DNA of 14,666 bases, taken from Spirochaetaceae bacterium (GTDB lineage Bacteria; Spirochaetota; Spirochaetia; DSM-2461). Below are positions 5,473-13,544 of this stretch, in pieces (position 1 is the stretch's first letter; every line of letters begins with the position of its first letter). The stretch is taken from the NCBI GenBank assembly GCA_003246505.1, contig QKAI01000299.1, positions 1 through 14,666 of the forward strand, given 5' to 3'. Both the position numbers and the translations under genes were made by a program. The notes under the pieces were generated by a model. It saw only the letters and a program-made list of their open reading frames with translations. It did no database searches and was not told where the DNA came from.

Positions 5473-8371
5473 CGCCTACGACCTTCTGGAAAGGGACGAC
5501 CTTTCCGAATACAGAAGCGAGGGCACATATCTCATTCACCGCAAGAGCGGCTGCCGGGTTTACCACGTGGCCAACGAAGACGAGGAGAATCTCTTCTGCT
5601 TCGCCTTCCGCACCCCCCCGGAAGACAGCACCGGCGTGGCCCATATCATGGAGCATACGGTGCTCTGCGGTTCGGAAAAATTCGATATCAAGGACCCCTT
5701 CATCACCCTCTACCGGGGCAGCATGAACACCTATCTGAACGCGGGGACCGGCAGCGACGACACGATTTTTCCCGCCGCCAGCGTGGTGGAGAAGGATTTC
5801 TTCAATCTCATGATGATCTACGGGGACGCGGTGTTCTTCCCCCTCCTCAAAAAGGAGGCCTTCGAGCAGGAAGGGCACCACCTGGAGTTCGACGAGGAGG
5901 GGCGCCTGCAGAGGGTGGGCATTGTCTACAATGAGATGAAGGGGGACTACTCCTCCTTCGATTCGGTGGTTTCCGAAAGCTCCTACTGTTCCCTCTATGA
6001 GACCGGGCCCCTCCGGTTCGACGCCGGGGGCGATCCTGCCCACATACCCGAGCTGACCTACGAGCAGTTCAGGGCCTTCCACGAAACCTACTACCACCCC
6101 TCCAACTGCCGGATCTTCCTGTACGGGAACATCCCCATGGAAAAGACCCTGGATTTCCTGGATACCCACTTCCTGAGCCGCTTTGACAAACGGGAGATAC
6201 CCGTCTCCTTCCCCCTCCAGGAACGGTGGGCCGAACCGCGCCATTTCTCCTTTCCCGCCCCCGCTTCCGATGAGGACGGGGAGGAGGAGGAGGACGGGGC
6301 GACCCACTCCATCAACTGGCTCCTGGAGCCCGTGGAGAAGGTCAGGGAGCTGACCGCCCTGCGGGTCCTCTCCGCCATCCTACTGGGAAATTCCGGGGCT
6401 CCCCTGCAAATGGCCATCGAGCAGTCCGATCTGGGGGATGATCTCTCCCCCGTCTCCGGACTGGATCTGGCCCTCTACGAGACCCTCTTCTCCGTGGGGA
6501 TCCGGGGGGCCGACAAGGAGGAAGCCCAAGCCTTCTCCGATCTGGTATTCTCCACCCTGAACAAAATCGTGGAGGAGGGCCTTTCGGAGGAGCTGATCGA
6601 GGGGACCTTCCGCCGTCAGGAGTTCCGGGAGAGGGAGGTCCGGGGGGGCATCCCCTTCGGCTACCGGCTCATGCACAAGTCCATCCGGGGCTGGCTGCAC
6701 GGCCTGGGGCCCAGCGACACCCTGGCCTTCGAGAAGTGGATCGCCGTGATCCGGGAAGAGGCCCGGGAGAAGGGCTATTTCGAGGGGCTCATCAAGAAAT
6801 ACCTCCTGGACAATACCCACAGAACCCATGTGACCGTCTATCCCGACGGGGAGCTGCTGGCGAGGAAGGAGCAGGAGGTCCGCCGGAGTCTCGATGGGAT
6901 TCAGGAAAATCTCTCCCCCGAAGAGAGGGCCGCCCTGGAGGAGAGCAACCGGAAGCTGCGCCTCTTCCAGGAGAAGCCCGACGATCCCTCCGTGGTGCCC
7001 TGTCTGCACCGGGACGATATCCCCCGGACCATCATCACCATCCCCTCGGAAAAGAGCGCCGAGGGAACGCGCACCTTCTACCGCCACGATTTCTTTACCA
7101 ACGGCATCCTCTACCTGGACCTGTTCTTTCCCCTCTCCGGCCTGACCGATGAGGAGATCCTCTGGCTGCCCTTCTTCTCCCAGATCTTCTTCGAACTGGG
7201 CATGCCCGGCCTGGGCTACGACGAGGCGGCCCGGGAGATCGCCCTGAAGCTGGGCGGGCTGACCGCTTCCCTGGAAGCGGGGGTCCCCCTGGGATCGGAC
7301 CGTCTCACCGCCCACCTGGTCATCCGGACGAAGATGCTCAAATCCCAGATCGGCGAGGGGATGGAGCTGGCGGAACGGCTCCTGAGGGGAGTGGATTTCT
7401 CCGACAGCCGGCGCATGGGGGAACTCCTGGCGGAATTGAAGAACGACTACCGGAGTTCCTTCGTGCCCTCCGGATCCTCCTATGCGGTTTCCCACACGGT
7501 ACGGGGGTTTTCCCCCTCCACCGCCATGGAGGAGCTGTGGTACGGCATAGACCAGTACTATCACCTGGGGGGATGCAAAACGGACAGGGAGAGCATGGTC
7601 CGCCTGGGCCGTCTCTTCCGGAGCATGAAGGAGCGCATCCTCCAGGGCGTAGAGTGCGTGGTGAACGTCACCGGCGATCCGGGGGAAGGGGAGCCCCTCA
7701 GAAGGCGGGCCGTGGAGCTTCTGGACCGTCTGCCCGGGAAACCGGGAACCGGCTTTATCGCCCCTCCCGCCGTTACAGGCCCCTTCGTGGAGGCCTTCAA
7801 GATCCCCTCGGACGTCTCCTACATCGGGGCTTCCCTTCCCGGGGCCATGCTCGGCGCCCGGGAGTACTCCTCCCAGCTCATCCTGACCCATCTGCTTAAA
7901 TCGGGCTACCTCTGGGAGGAGGTGCGCATGAAGGGGGGCGCCTACGGAGCCTCCGCCTCCCTTTCCGGCCTGGACGGGTATTTCACCTTCTCCTCCTACC
8001 GGGATCCCCAGATCCAGAAGACCGTGGAGATCTTCCGCAGGGGACTCTCCGAATATCCCGCCCAGCTGACCCGGGAGGATCTGGAACGGGCTCTCATAGG
8101 CGTCGTGGGAAAGGACCTGAAGCCCCTGGCTCCCCTGGAGAAGGGCATTCTGGCGGTAAGGCGGGACATGTACAACATAACCGATGAAATCCGCCAGGAG
8201 AAGCGGGATACCCTGCTCTCCCTGGGCATTGAGGATATCCGCCGGGCGGCGGGGGAACTGGCCGCCCGCTGGGAGGATCTGACCTTGACGGTCATCTCCG
8301 GCGAGACGCTGCTGAACGGCGCCTCCGCCGCCTGGCCCGGTCTGAAAACCTCCCGGAAGTCCCTGCTTTAG
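5450..8371 (+). CDS. M16C-family zinc metallopeptidase (PreP/falcilysin-like)
   Basis: Large two-part peptidase of 973 residues that probably degrades short, unstructured peptides inside a closing chamber, as mitochondrial PreP/PITRM1 does. The inverted zinc motif HIMEH is at residues 65-69 (His65, His69 ligands, Glu68 catalytic), and the distal ligand is Glu162 in NEMKG. This is followed by an M16 C-terminal-type domain, the M16C-associated region (about 450-700), and the second half. There, Arg826 and Tyr832 in RMKGGAYG match the Arg/Tyr pair that grips substrate in PreP (same spacing of six). No signal peptide is visible, so it is likely cytosolic. ATG 5450 has AAGGAG (5437-5442) seven bases upstream and lies within the end of the rhodanese gene. 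Every key residue is present. Its TAG overlaps the stop of the convergent phosphodiesterase gene. Confidence 0.93.
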   Translation: MEQKSVHSAYDLLERDDLSEYRSEGTYLIHRKSGCRVYHVANEDEENLFCFAFRTPPEDSTGVAHIMEHTVLCGSEKFDIKDPFITLYRGSMNTYLNAGTGSDDTIFPAASVVEKDFFNLMMIYGDAVFFPLLKKEAFEQEGHHLEFDEEGRLQRVGIVYNEMKGDYSSFDSVVSESSYCSLYETGPLRFDAGGDPAHIPELTYEQFRAFHETYYHPSNCRIFLYGNIPMEKTLDFLDTHFLSRFDKREIPVSFPLQERWAEPRHFSFPAPASDEDGEEEEDGATHSINWLLEPVEKVRELTALRVLSAILLGNSGAPLQMAIEQSDLGDDLSPVSGLDLALYETLFSVGIRGADKEEAQAFSDLVFSTLNKIVEEGLSEELIEGTFRRQEFREREVRGGIPFGYRLMHKSIRGWLHGLGPSDTLAFEKWIAVIREEAREKGYFEGLIKKYLLDNTHRTHVTVYPDGELLARKEQEVRRSLDGIQENLSPEERAALEESNRKLRLFQEKPDDPSVVPCLHRDDIPRTIITIPSEKSAEGTRTFYRHDFFTNGILYLDLFFPLSGLTDEEILWLPFFSQIFFELGMPGLGYDEAAREIALKLGGLTASLEAGVPLGSDRLTAHLVIRTKMLKSQIGEGMELAERLLRGVDFSDSRRMGELLAELKNDYRSSFVPSGSSYAVSHTVRGFSPSTAMEELWYGIDQYYHLGGCKTDRESMVRLGRLFRSMKERILQGVECVVNVTGDPGEGEPLRRRAVELLDRLPGKPGTGFIAPPAVTGPFVEAFKIPSDVSYIGASLPGAMLGAREYSSQLILTHLLKSGYLWEEVRMKGGAYGASASLSGLDGYFTFSSYRDPQIQKTVEIFRRGLSEYPAQLTREDLERALIGVVGKDLKPLAPLEKGILAVRRDMYNITDEIRQEKRDTLLSLGIEDIRRAAGELAARWEDLTLTVISGETLLNGASAAWPGLKTSRKSLL

Positions 8372-9090
8372 GAAGCGGCCAGGCGGAGCATCACGTCGGG
8401 GTAGTTGGTGATGATGCTGTCCACCCCGGCGGCGAGCATCGCCCGGCCCTCCTCCTCCCCGTTCACCGTATAGGTGTTCACCCTGATGCCTTCCCTGTGG
8501 CAGGAGGCCACCATCTCCGGGGAGACGCAGGAGTAGTGGGGATGGATCGCCTGCCCCCGGTGGGCCTTCACGTACTCCCAGCTGTCGATCAGAAAACTGG
8601 CCGTAAGAAAGCCCCGGTCCAGGGCGGGGCGGAGCTTTTCCATCAGGAGCAGGGAGTAGTGGTTGAAGGAGGAGATGATGATCCTCCCATCCAGATCCCA
8701 GCGGGAGAGCTCCTCTGCCAGCTGCTGCTCCAGCCCCGGGTAGTAGGGGGCCCCCATCTTAATCTCTATGTTAAGGGATATGTCCGTTTTGCTTACCAGA
8801 GCCAGGAGATCCTTCAGCTCGGGAACCCTCTCCCCGGCAAATTCCGGTCCGAACCAGGAACCGCAGTCCAGGCGCTTCAGCTCCTCCAGGGTCATTTCCT
8901 TAATGGCGCCCTGGCCCTTGATCGTCCGACCCAGGATATGGTCGTGGGCGATGACCAACTTGCCGTCGGCGGTCAGATGGACATCGGTCTCAATCCCGCG
9001 GGATCCCTGGCTGACCGCCAGTTCGAAGGCGGCCATGGTGTTTTCCGGGGCGTAGCCCGAGGCTCCCCGGTGCGCGTAAATCTCAGTCAT
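8368..9090 (-). CDS. Glycerophosphodiester phosphodiesterase (GDPD)
   Basis: Cytosolic enzyme that hydrolyses glycerophosphodiesters (deacylated phospholipids) to glycerol-3-phosphate and an alcohol. The 240-residue length is typical of the UgpQ-like single-domain class. The TIM-barrel motifs are intact: HRG (7-9) and PENT (15-18), Glu34 and Asp36 in IETDVHLTADG, His49 in AHD, Glu109 and Lys111 in NIEIK, and the late NTYTVN strand. There is no signal peptide, unlike secreted GlpQ. The ATG complementary to 9088-9090 is preceded by a good Shine-Dalgarno (AGGGAGG on the minus strand). It is divergent from the ABC importer operon, and its stop overlaps that of the M16C gene by four bases. Confidence 0.93.
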   Translation of the reverse strand: MTEIYAHRGASGYAPENTMAAFELAVSQGSRGIETDVHLTADGKLVIAHDHILGRTIKGQGAIKEMTLEELKRLDCGSWFGPEFAGERVPELKDLLALVSKTDISLNIEIKMGAPYYPGLEQQLAEELSRWDLDGRIIISSFNHYSLLLMEKLRPALDRGFLTASFLIDSWEYVKAHRGQAIHPHYSCVSPEMVASCHREGIRVNTYTVNGEEEGRAMLAAGVDSIITNYPDVMLRLAAS

Positions 9091-9112
9091 GAGTTCCTCC
9101 CTGTATCCGGAC

Positions 9113-9141
9113 AGAATATCCCCATTTTAACCTCCGGTCGA
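9113..9141 (-). promoter_or_regulatory. Possible promoter of the phosphodiesterase gene
   Basis: Read on the minus strand, TCGACC (9136-9141) is separated by 17 bases from TATTCT (9113-9118), each matching four of six consensus bases. Spacing is ideal but the boxes are modest. TAAAAT, complementary to 9125-9130, is an alternative -10 box but lacks a partner. Predicted leader is about 15-20 bases, containing the Shine-Dalgarno. Confidence 0.35.
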
Positions 9142-9146
9142 TGAGG

Positions 9147-9158
9147 TTTTCATGAAAA
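9147..9158. promoter_or_regulatory. Perfect 12-base palindrome TTTTCATGAAAA in the divergent region
   Basis: The palindrome lies between the two divergent promoters, 22 bases upstream of the -35 box of the ABC operon and a few bases beyond the predicted -35 of the phosphodiesterase gene. The size and placement suit a dimeric regulator that could touch both promoters. No family is assigned; AT-rich palindromes of this length can arise by chance. Confidence 0.35.
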
Positions 9159-9180
9159 AACCAAAAAAATCCCCCCAAAT

Positions 9181-9209
9181 TTGACTATGTCCCCGGGGAT
9201 TACTATATT
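9181..9209 (+). promoter_or_regulatory. Sigma70-type promoter of the amino-acid ABC importer operon
   Basis: TTGACT (9181-9186) and TATATT (9204-9209) are spaced by exactly 17 bases, each matching five of six consensus bases. Predicted transcription start is near 9216, giving a leader of about 50 bases. The spacer contains CCCCGGGG (9191-9198). The boxes stand in a clearly AT-rich island. Confidence 0.75.
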
Positions 9210-9219
9210 CAAATAGTAA
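9200..9219. repeat. Inverted repeat over the -10 box (candidate operator)
   Basis: TTACTAT (9200-9206) and ATAGTAA (9213-9219) are perfect reverse complements separated by six bases. Together they cover the -10 box and the predicted transcription start of the ABC operon, the classic position for a repressor site. The regulator is unknown, and none is encoded beside it. Confidence 0.5.
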
Positions 9220-9266
9220 ACCGCGGTACGGACATGGATGGCCTGACCGCATCAAGGAGATAAATT

Positions 9267-10088
9267 ATGAAGAAAAACTCTGCATTCATTATGCTGATGA
9301 TAACCCTGACGTTGACCGCCATCTGGGCCGGAGGCAAGGGGGATGGGGCCGATTCCGGGGCGGCGCCCCTGGTGGTGGCCATGGAGCTTCAGTTTCCCCC
9401 CTTCGAGATGGCCGAAGCGGACGGCACCCCCTCGGGGATCAGCGTGGACACGGCCTATGCCCTGGGGGAGTTCCTGGGCCGGCCCGTCAAAATCGAGAAC
9501 ACCGCCTGGACCGGGCTCATCCCCTCCATCCAGTCGGGCAAGGCGGACATCATCATCTCCTCCATGACCATTACGGAGGAACGGGAAAAGGTGGTGGATT
9601 TCTCCATCCCCTACGCCGCCTCCGGCCTGACCCTGCTCATTAATGGGGATTCCCCCGTAAAGGGTTACCGGGATCTGAACAGCCCCTCGGTGACCCTGGC
9701 GGTCAAGTCGGGCACCACCGGAGCCATCTGGGCACAGGAGAACGCCCCGAAAGCGAACATACAGATCTTCGACGAAGTGGCCGCCTGCGCCCTGGAAGTC
9801 TCCCAGGGAAAGGCGGACGCCTTTATCTACGACGGCCTGACCACCTTCGAACTGCAGAAGAAATTCCCCGACACCACCCGGGTGAATCTGGAAAATCTGC
9901 CCGGGACCCTGGGGGGCTGGGGCATGGCCATGAAGGAGGGCAACACCGAGCTGAAGACCCGGGTGGACGCCTTCATCCGCCAGTACCGCCAGGACGGGGG
10001 ATTCGAAAAGCTGGAGAAGAAGTATCTCTCCGAGATGAAGCAGGTCTTCGACGAGGCGGGGCTCCCCTCCTTTTTCGAGGTGGAATAG
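9267..10088 (+). CDS. Periplasmic amino-acid-binding protein of an ABC importer (SBP family 3)
   Basis: Captures a polar amino acid in the periplasm and delivers it to the permease encoded next. It has 273 residues. Residues 1-21 form a signal peptide (two Lys, hydrophobic core) with a likely signal-peptidase I site after AIWA, leaving an N-terminal Gly-Gly-Lys. There is no lipobox Cys, so it should be a soluble periplasmic protein. The family-3 core starts at about 33. Arg106 (in TEERE) and Asp189 (in FIYDG) match in context and spacing the HisJ residues that bind the ligand's carboxylate and amino groups. GGWGMAMKEGN (216-226) is the usual late motif. The start has AAGGAG (9254-9259) seven bases upstream. 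The exact ligand (Arg, Lys, His, Gln or other) cannot be named. Confidence 0.92.
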   Translation: MKKNSAFIMLMITLTLTAIWAGGKGDGADSGAAPLVVAMELQFPPFEMAEADGTPSGISVDTAYALGEFLGRPVKIENTAWTGLIPSIQSGKADIIISSMTITEEREKVVDFSIPYAASGLTLLINGDSPVKGYRDLNSPSVTLAVKSGTTGAIWAQENAPKANIQIFDEVAACALEVSQGKADAFIYDGLTTFELQKKFPDTTRVNLENLPGTLGGWGMAMKEGNTELKTRVDAFIRQYRQDGGFEKLEKKYLSEMKQVFDEAGLPSFFEVE

Positions 10089-10091
10089 GCC

Positions 10092-10868
10092 TTGGAAAGT
10101 TTTATCCGGGACATACCCGGGAGGGATAACCGGAAGGCCCACCTCTTCAGCGGCGCCCTGATAGCGCTTCTGCTGGCGGGGGTCTTCTGGTTCGGCTTCA
10201 GCCGGCTGGGCTACCGGTTCGCCTGGGGCACTATTTACGACTACCGCATCAATTTCCTCCGGGGTTACGGGACCACCCTGCTTCTCTCCCTCTTCGCCCT
10301 GGTTCTGAGCCTGATTCTGGGGATCCTCTTCGGCCTGGGGCAGAAGAGCCGCCTGCTTCCCTTCCGCTATCTCTCCCTCTTCTATGTGGAGCTGATCCGG
10401 GGGACTCCCCTTCTGGTGCAGATTCTCATCTTCTTCTATGTCATCGCCAATGCGGCGGGCCTGAACAACCGCTTCGTGGTGGGGGTCCTGATCATGGCCC
10501 TCTTCTCCGGAGCTTACATCGCGGAGATCATCCGGGGGGGCGTGGAAAGCATCGGCGCCAGCCAGAGGGAGAGCGCCCGCTCCCTGGGGTTCACCCCCGC
10601 CCAGACCTACCGCTACGTGATCTTCCCCCAGGTCCTCACGAGGATCCTTCCCTCCCTGGCGGGGCAGCTGGCCTCCCTCATCAAGGACTCCTCCCTCCTG
10701 TCGGTCATCGCCATCAAGGAGTTCACCATGGCCGCCCGGGAGATGAACGCCAACACCTTCTCCACCCTGGAAGCCTATATTCCCCTGGCCGCGGGCTATC
10801 TGCTTCTCACCCTGCCCATCTCCCGTCTGACCCGGCTTCTGGAAAGGAAATTCAGCTATGAAACTTGA
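10092..10868 (+). CDS. Amino-acid ABC importer permease (HisM/GlnP family)
   Basis: Inner-membrane channel subunit of 258 residues. An N-terminal helix at about 18-36 precedes a periplasmic or linker segment, then the five-helix core: TTLLLSLFALVLSLILG (61-77), the conserved RGTPLLVQ (103-110), and helices near 112-122, 129-146 and 228-244. The cytoplasmic coupling loop that docks on the ATPase is ESARSLGFTPAQTYRYVIFP (160-179), the EAA motif of the polar amino-acid class. The start is TTG at 10092, three bases after the binding-protein stop, with GAGGTG (10077-10082) upstream. No ATG lies nearby in frame, so TTG is the best choice. Overlaps the ATPase gene by 11 bases. Probably works as a homodimer, since only one permease gene is present. 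Confidence 0.9.
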   Translation: MESFIRDIPGRDNRKAHLFSGALIALLLAGVFWFGFSRLGYRFAWGTIYDYRINFLRGYGTTLLLSLFALVLSLILGILFGLGQKSRLLPFRYLSLFYVELIRGTPLLVQILIFFYVIANAAGLNNRFVVGVLIMALFSGAYIAEIIRGGVESIGASQRESARSLGFTPAQTYRYVIFPQVLTRILPSLAGQLASLIKDSSLLSVIAIKEFTMAAREMNANTFSTLEAYIPLAAGYLLLTLPISRLTRLLERKFSYET

Positions 10869-11595
10869 GCTAAAGGGGCTGACCAAGTCCTACGGCCCCC
10901 TTACCGTCCTGGACCGGGTCTCCCTCTCCCTGGAGGAGGTGCACTCCCTGGTCTTCATAGGGCCGTCGGGGGGAGGGAAAACGACCCTCCTGCGCCTTAT
11001 CGCCGGACTGGAAACTCCCGACGCCGGGGAGATCGTGATTAACGGCCATCCCGTGGAGTACGGGAGCGAGGAGACCCTGCGGGAGTACCGCAAGCGGATC
11101 GGCATGGTGTTCCAGGCCTACAACCTTTTTCCCCATCTCACCGCCCTGGATAACATCACCCTGCCCCTGGTCCGGGTCCACGGCTATCCCGCCGAACGGG
11201 CCCGGGAGGAGGCCCTGGTCCTTCTGGAGCGTTTCCAGCTGGCCGACCAGGCCCTGAAAAAGCCCGCCCAGCTTTCGGGAGGGCAGAAGCAGCGCATCGC
11301 CATCTGCCGGGCCGTGGCCATCCGCCCGGAATTTCTTCTCCTGGACGAACCCACCTCGGCCCTGGATCCGGAGTACACCTCGGAGGTGCTCGATCTGATC
11401 GGGGAGCTCCGGGACGAGGGGATGCGCCTGATCCTGGTTACCCATGAGATGGGTTTCGCCCGCCAGGCGGCGGATTATCTGCTCTTTATCGGGGACGGAG
11501 GTCTTATCGCCAGGGGAATACCGGAGGATATCTTCTCGGGCAGCCGGGACGACCGGGTCAGCCGCTTTCTCGACCGGGTCCTGAAGTACAACTAA
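10858..11595 (+). CDS. Amino-acid ABC importer ATP-binding protein (GlnQ/HisP family)
   Basis: Cytoplasmic ATPase of 245 residues that powers the importer. Walker A is GPSGGGKTT (35-43), the Q-loop Gln is 86 in VFQAYNLFPHLT, the ABC signature is LSGGQKQR (139-146), Walker B is LLLDEP (160-165) with DPE after the D-loop, and the switch His is 196 in VTHEM. The NLFPHLT wording is typical of polar amino-acid transporters. The usual Ser after the P-loop Gly-Pro-Ser-Gly is Gly (SGGGKTT in place of SGSGKTT), a tolerated change. ATG 10858 has AAGGA nine bases upstream within the end of the permease gene. Its TAA overlaps the stop of the convergent transglutaminase gene, and no terminator is visible after it. 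Confidence 0.95.
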   Translation: MKLELKGLTKSYGPLTVLDRVSLSLEEVHSLVFIGPSGGGKTTLLRLIAGLETPDAGEIVINGHPVEYGSEETLREYRKRIGMVFQAYNLFPHLTALDNITLPLVRVHGYPAERAREEALVLLERFQLADQALKKPAQLSGGQKQRIAICRAVAIRPEFLLLDEPTSALDPEYTSEVLDLIGELRDEGMRLILVTHEMGFARQAADYLLFIGDGGLIARGIPEDIFSGSRDDRVSRFLDRVLKYN

Positions 11596-13544
11596 CGGCG
11601 GCGCCTTCGGCTGTCCTTTCGGAACTCCGCCAGCTTCCGGTGAAGCAAAATCTTTTCCTCCCCCTTCAGGGGCTCCGGCGAGTAGCGGGCCTTGAGGATG
11701 AGGGGCATGATTTCTTCCAGGGATCCCTTCAGCTCCGGCAGTTCTCCCGCCACGTTCTCTCCCCACTTCCGCCAACCCGTATCCCGGGGACGGTCTATCC
11801 CCGCGGCGAAGGCCAGGCGCACGTAGCGGCGTATGACGAACAGGGTATTCCGGCCGAAACGGTGGGCCAGTTCGTTCAGCCTCCGCCCCATCACGTAGAG
11901 AACCGCCGGAAGGGGCAGGAGCAGGGACCAGACCGGGGGAATCCTCCCTCCCTCCTCCTCCCCGTCGGGAAGGGCGCCCCGGCCTTCCATCTCCGAGAGC
12001 TGTCTCCTGGTCAGGCTGTCCTCACCGGTCCGGCTTTCTGGCACGTAGAAGGGGGGTGTCGCTTCGTACCTCACCCAGCCCTCGCCCTTCCGGTAGACCT
12101 CCGGCCACAGGTGGGAGGAGAAACCGGTCACCGGGAGTACCGTCCTGTCCGGAATGTAGCCGTAATACTCCCAGTAATCCTCCAGGACAGGGAAAATCGC
12201 CAGGTACCCCTCGGAGAAGCGGCAGGGTATCCCGTTCAGACGGGCCAGGGCGACAAAGGCGGAGGCGAAGTGGAGGCAGTACCCCTCCTTAGACTGGAAG
12301 AGGAAATACTCGGTGTAATTCCTCTTCTCCTCCGTCTCCAGGGTGTAGGTGTAATTCTCCGCCAGATAGGCGCGGATGTTATTCGCCGTTGTCTCCTCAT
12401 CCCTCCCCTTAAGGGAGGCGGCCAGGGTTTTCAGCTCCGGGGATGGCTCCTCCACGGGGGCGAGATAGGGGGTGAAATCGAATTCCTCCGGCAGGATCCC
12501 CGTCTTGCCCGGGATCGTATACAGGCGGTAGGTATCGTCCATGAAAAGGGGAGGATCGGGTATGAGAGTCGCTCCGGTCCCTTCCAGGAGGTAGTAGTCC
12601 CCCTCCCATTCCAGATAAGCCGTATCCCCCGTGTAGGGGATCATGTTGATGAAATCGGCGGTTATGCGGATCCCGTAGGACCGTCCTGTCGCTTCCGGAG
12701 CTTCCTCCTCCCGGGGCAGCCCGTTCAGAAAGAGGGTTTCCCCCTGGCCCCCTCTCCGGGGGGATGTCCCGGTCAGCAGGTAGAGCCTCTCCCCGGGGGT
12801 ACCCTCCACGGTGAAGATGGTGCGGGTGGTCAGGGCGGGACGGCCGCCGGTCTCCACGGAGTGGGCGAAGGACTCCCCGTACAGGGGGATGTCGTAAAGA
12901 AGGGGCAGGGAGGGCCAGAGCTCCGTGAGGGCGATGAGGAAACGGTCGGAACTGTTGTCGATGAACCGGGCCCCCTTCGCGGGCGCCCTGATCCCTGTCA
13001 GGCCGAAGGGCAGGGCGAAAAGGAGCAGAAGGGCCAGGCTCCGGGCGTTGTCCCTCCGGTACCGGCTTCCCAGGAGGGCGGCGATAAAGAGGAGCCCCGT
13101 CCAGAAGGAGGGGGCCAGGAGAAAGAGGAAGAAGAGGGGCAGGTAGAGAAACTGCCTGATCCCCTCCAGAGGCTTTTTCTGCCGCCCGGCGATCCAGCAG
13201 GCAAGAACCGTGAGGAGGGCGCCCAGTTTCACGAAGAGATGGGAGACCCGGCCCTTGGCCATGCCGCTCCGGAACAGATCGAACCAGAGCTCGTAGGCCT
13301 GGTAGGGGAGGAGCAGGATCTCCCCCACCAGGAGGGCCCCCTGCAGGATCATCAGAACCGTGGCCAGGAGCCGGAGGATCCGAACCCTTCCGGGGAGGAA
13401 TACCCCCGCCGCGGCCAGGAGGGGAACCGCTTCGTAAAAGCCCAGGAGGGGCCATCCGCCGGTACTCTCCAGGAAGTGATGGAGCAGAAAGTAGGCGAGG
13501 GGAACCGGTATGAGGAGTATGAGGGCCTTCAGTTTTCCTGCCAG
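11592..13544 (-). CDS. Multi-pass membrane transglutaminase-like protein (TgpA-like), probable CTG start
   Basis: Membrane protein of about 650 residues. The first 185 or so hold five to seven hydrophobic helices, then comes an extracytoplasmic segment. A transglutaminase-core domain has Cys423 (in EGYCLHFA), His478 (in SSHLWPEVY) and Glu494 (in RYEATPP) in the place of the usual Asp; Glu here is seen in some relatives. One further helix lies at about 530-550, and a basic cytoplasmic tail ends in five Arg. The whole layout resembles TgpA of Pseudomonas and the DUF3488-transglutaminase family, whose substrates are largely unknown. No ATG, GTG or TTG is in frame between the DUF58 stop and the ATG at 13352, which would delete the first helices. 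Candidates are CTG at 13544 (G-rich Shine-Dalgarno seven bases upstream; chosen) and CTG at 13532 (CTGA overlap with the DUF58 stop; residue numbers fall by 4). A longer frame from GTG 13709 reads antisense-like Pro/Gly/Arg-rich sequence. Confidence 0.85.
   Translation of the reverse strand: MAGKLKALILLIPVPLAYFLLHHFLESTGGWPLLGFYEAVPLLAAAGVFLPGRVRILRLLATVLMILQGALLVGEILLLPYQAYELWFDLFRSGMAKGRVSHLFVKLGALLTVLACWIAGRQKKPLEGIRQFLYLPLFFLFLLAPSFWTGLLFIAALLGSRYRRDNARSLALLLLFALPFGLTGIRAPAKGARFIDNSSDRFLIALTELWPSLPLLYDIPLYGESFAHSVETGGRPALTTRTIFTVEGTPGERLYLLTGTSPRRGGQGETLFLNGLPREEEAPEATGRSYGIRITADFINMIPYTGDTAYLEWEGDYYLLEGTGATLIPDPPLFMDDTYRLYTIPGKTGILPEEFDFTPYLAPVEEPSPELKTLAASLKGRDEETTANNIRAYLAENYTYTLETEEKRNYTEYFLFQSKEGYCLHFASAFVALARLNGIPCRFSEGYLAIFPVLEDYWEYYGYIPDRTVLPVTGFSSHLWPEVYRKGEGWVRYEATPPFYVPESRTGEDSLTRRQLSEMEGRGALPDGEEEGGRIPPVWSLLLPLPAVLYVMGRRLNELAHRFGRNTLFVIRRYVRLAFAAGIDRPRDTGWRKWGENVAGELPELKGSLEEIMPLILKARYSPEPLKGEEKILLHRKLAEFRKDSRRRRR

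Noticed and set aside
9234..9263. Nine-codon upstream open frame before the binding-protein gene, ending in AGG AGA TAA
   Set aside because: It has no ribosome site of its own, and the AGG AGA codons are simply the Shine-Dalgarno of the next gene read in frame. I see no evidence that it is translated.
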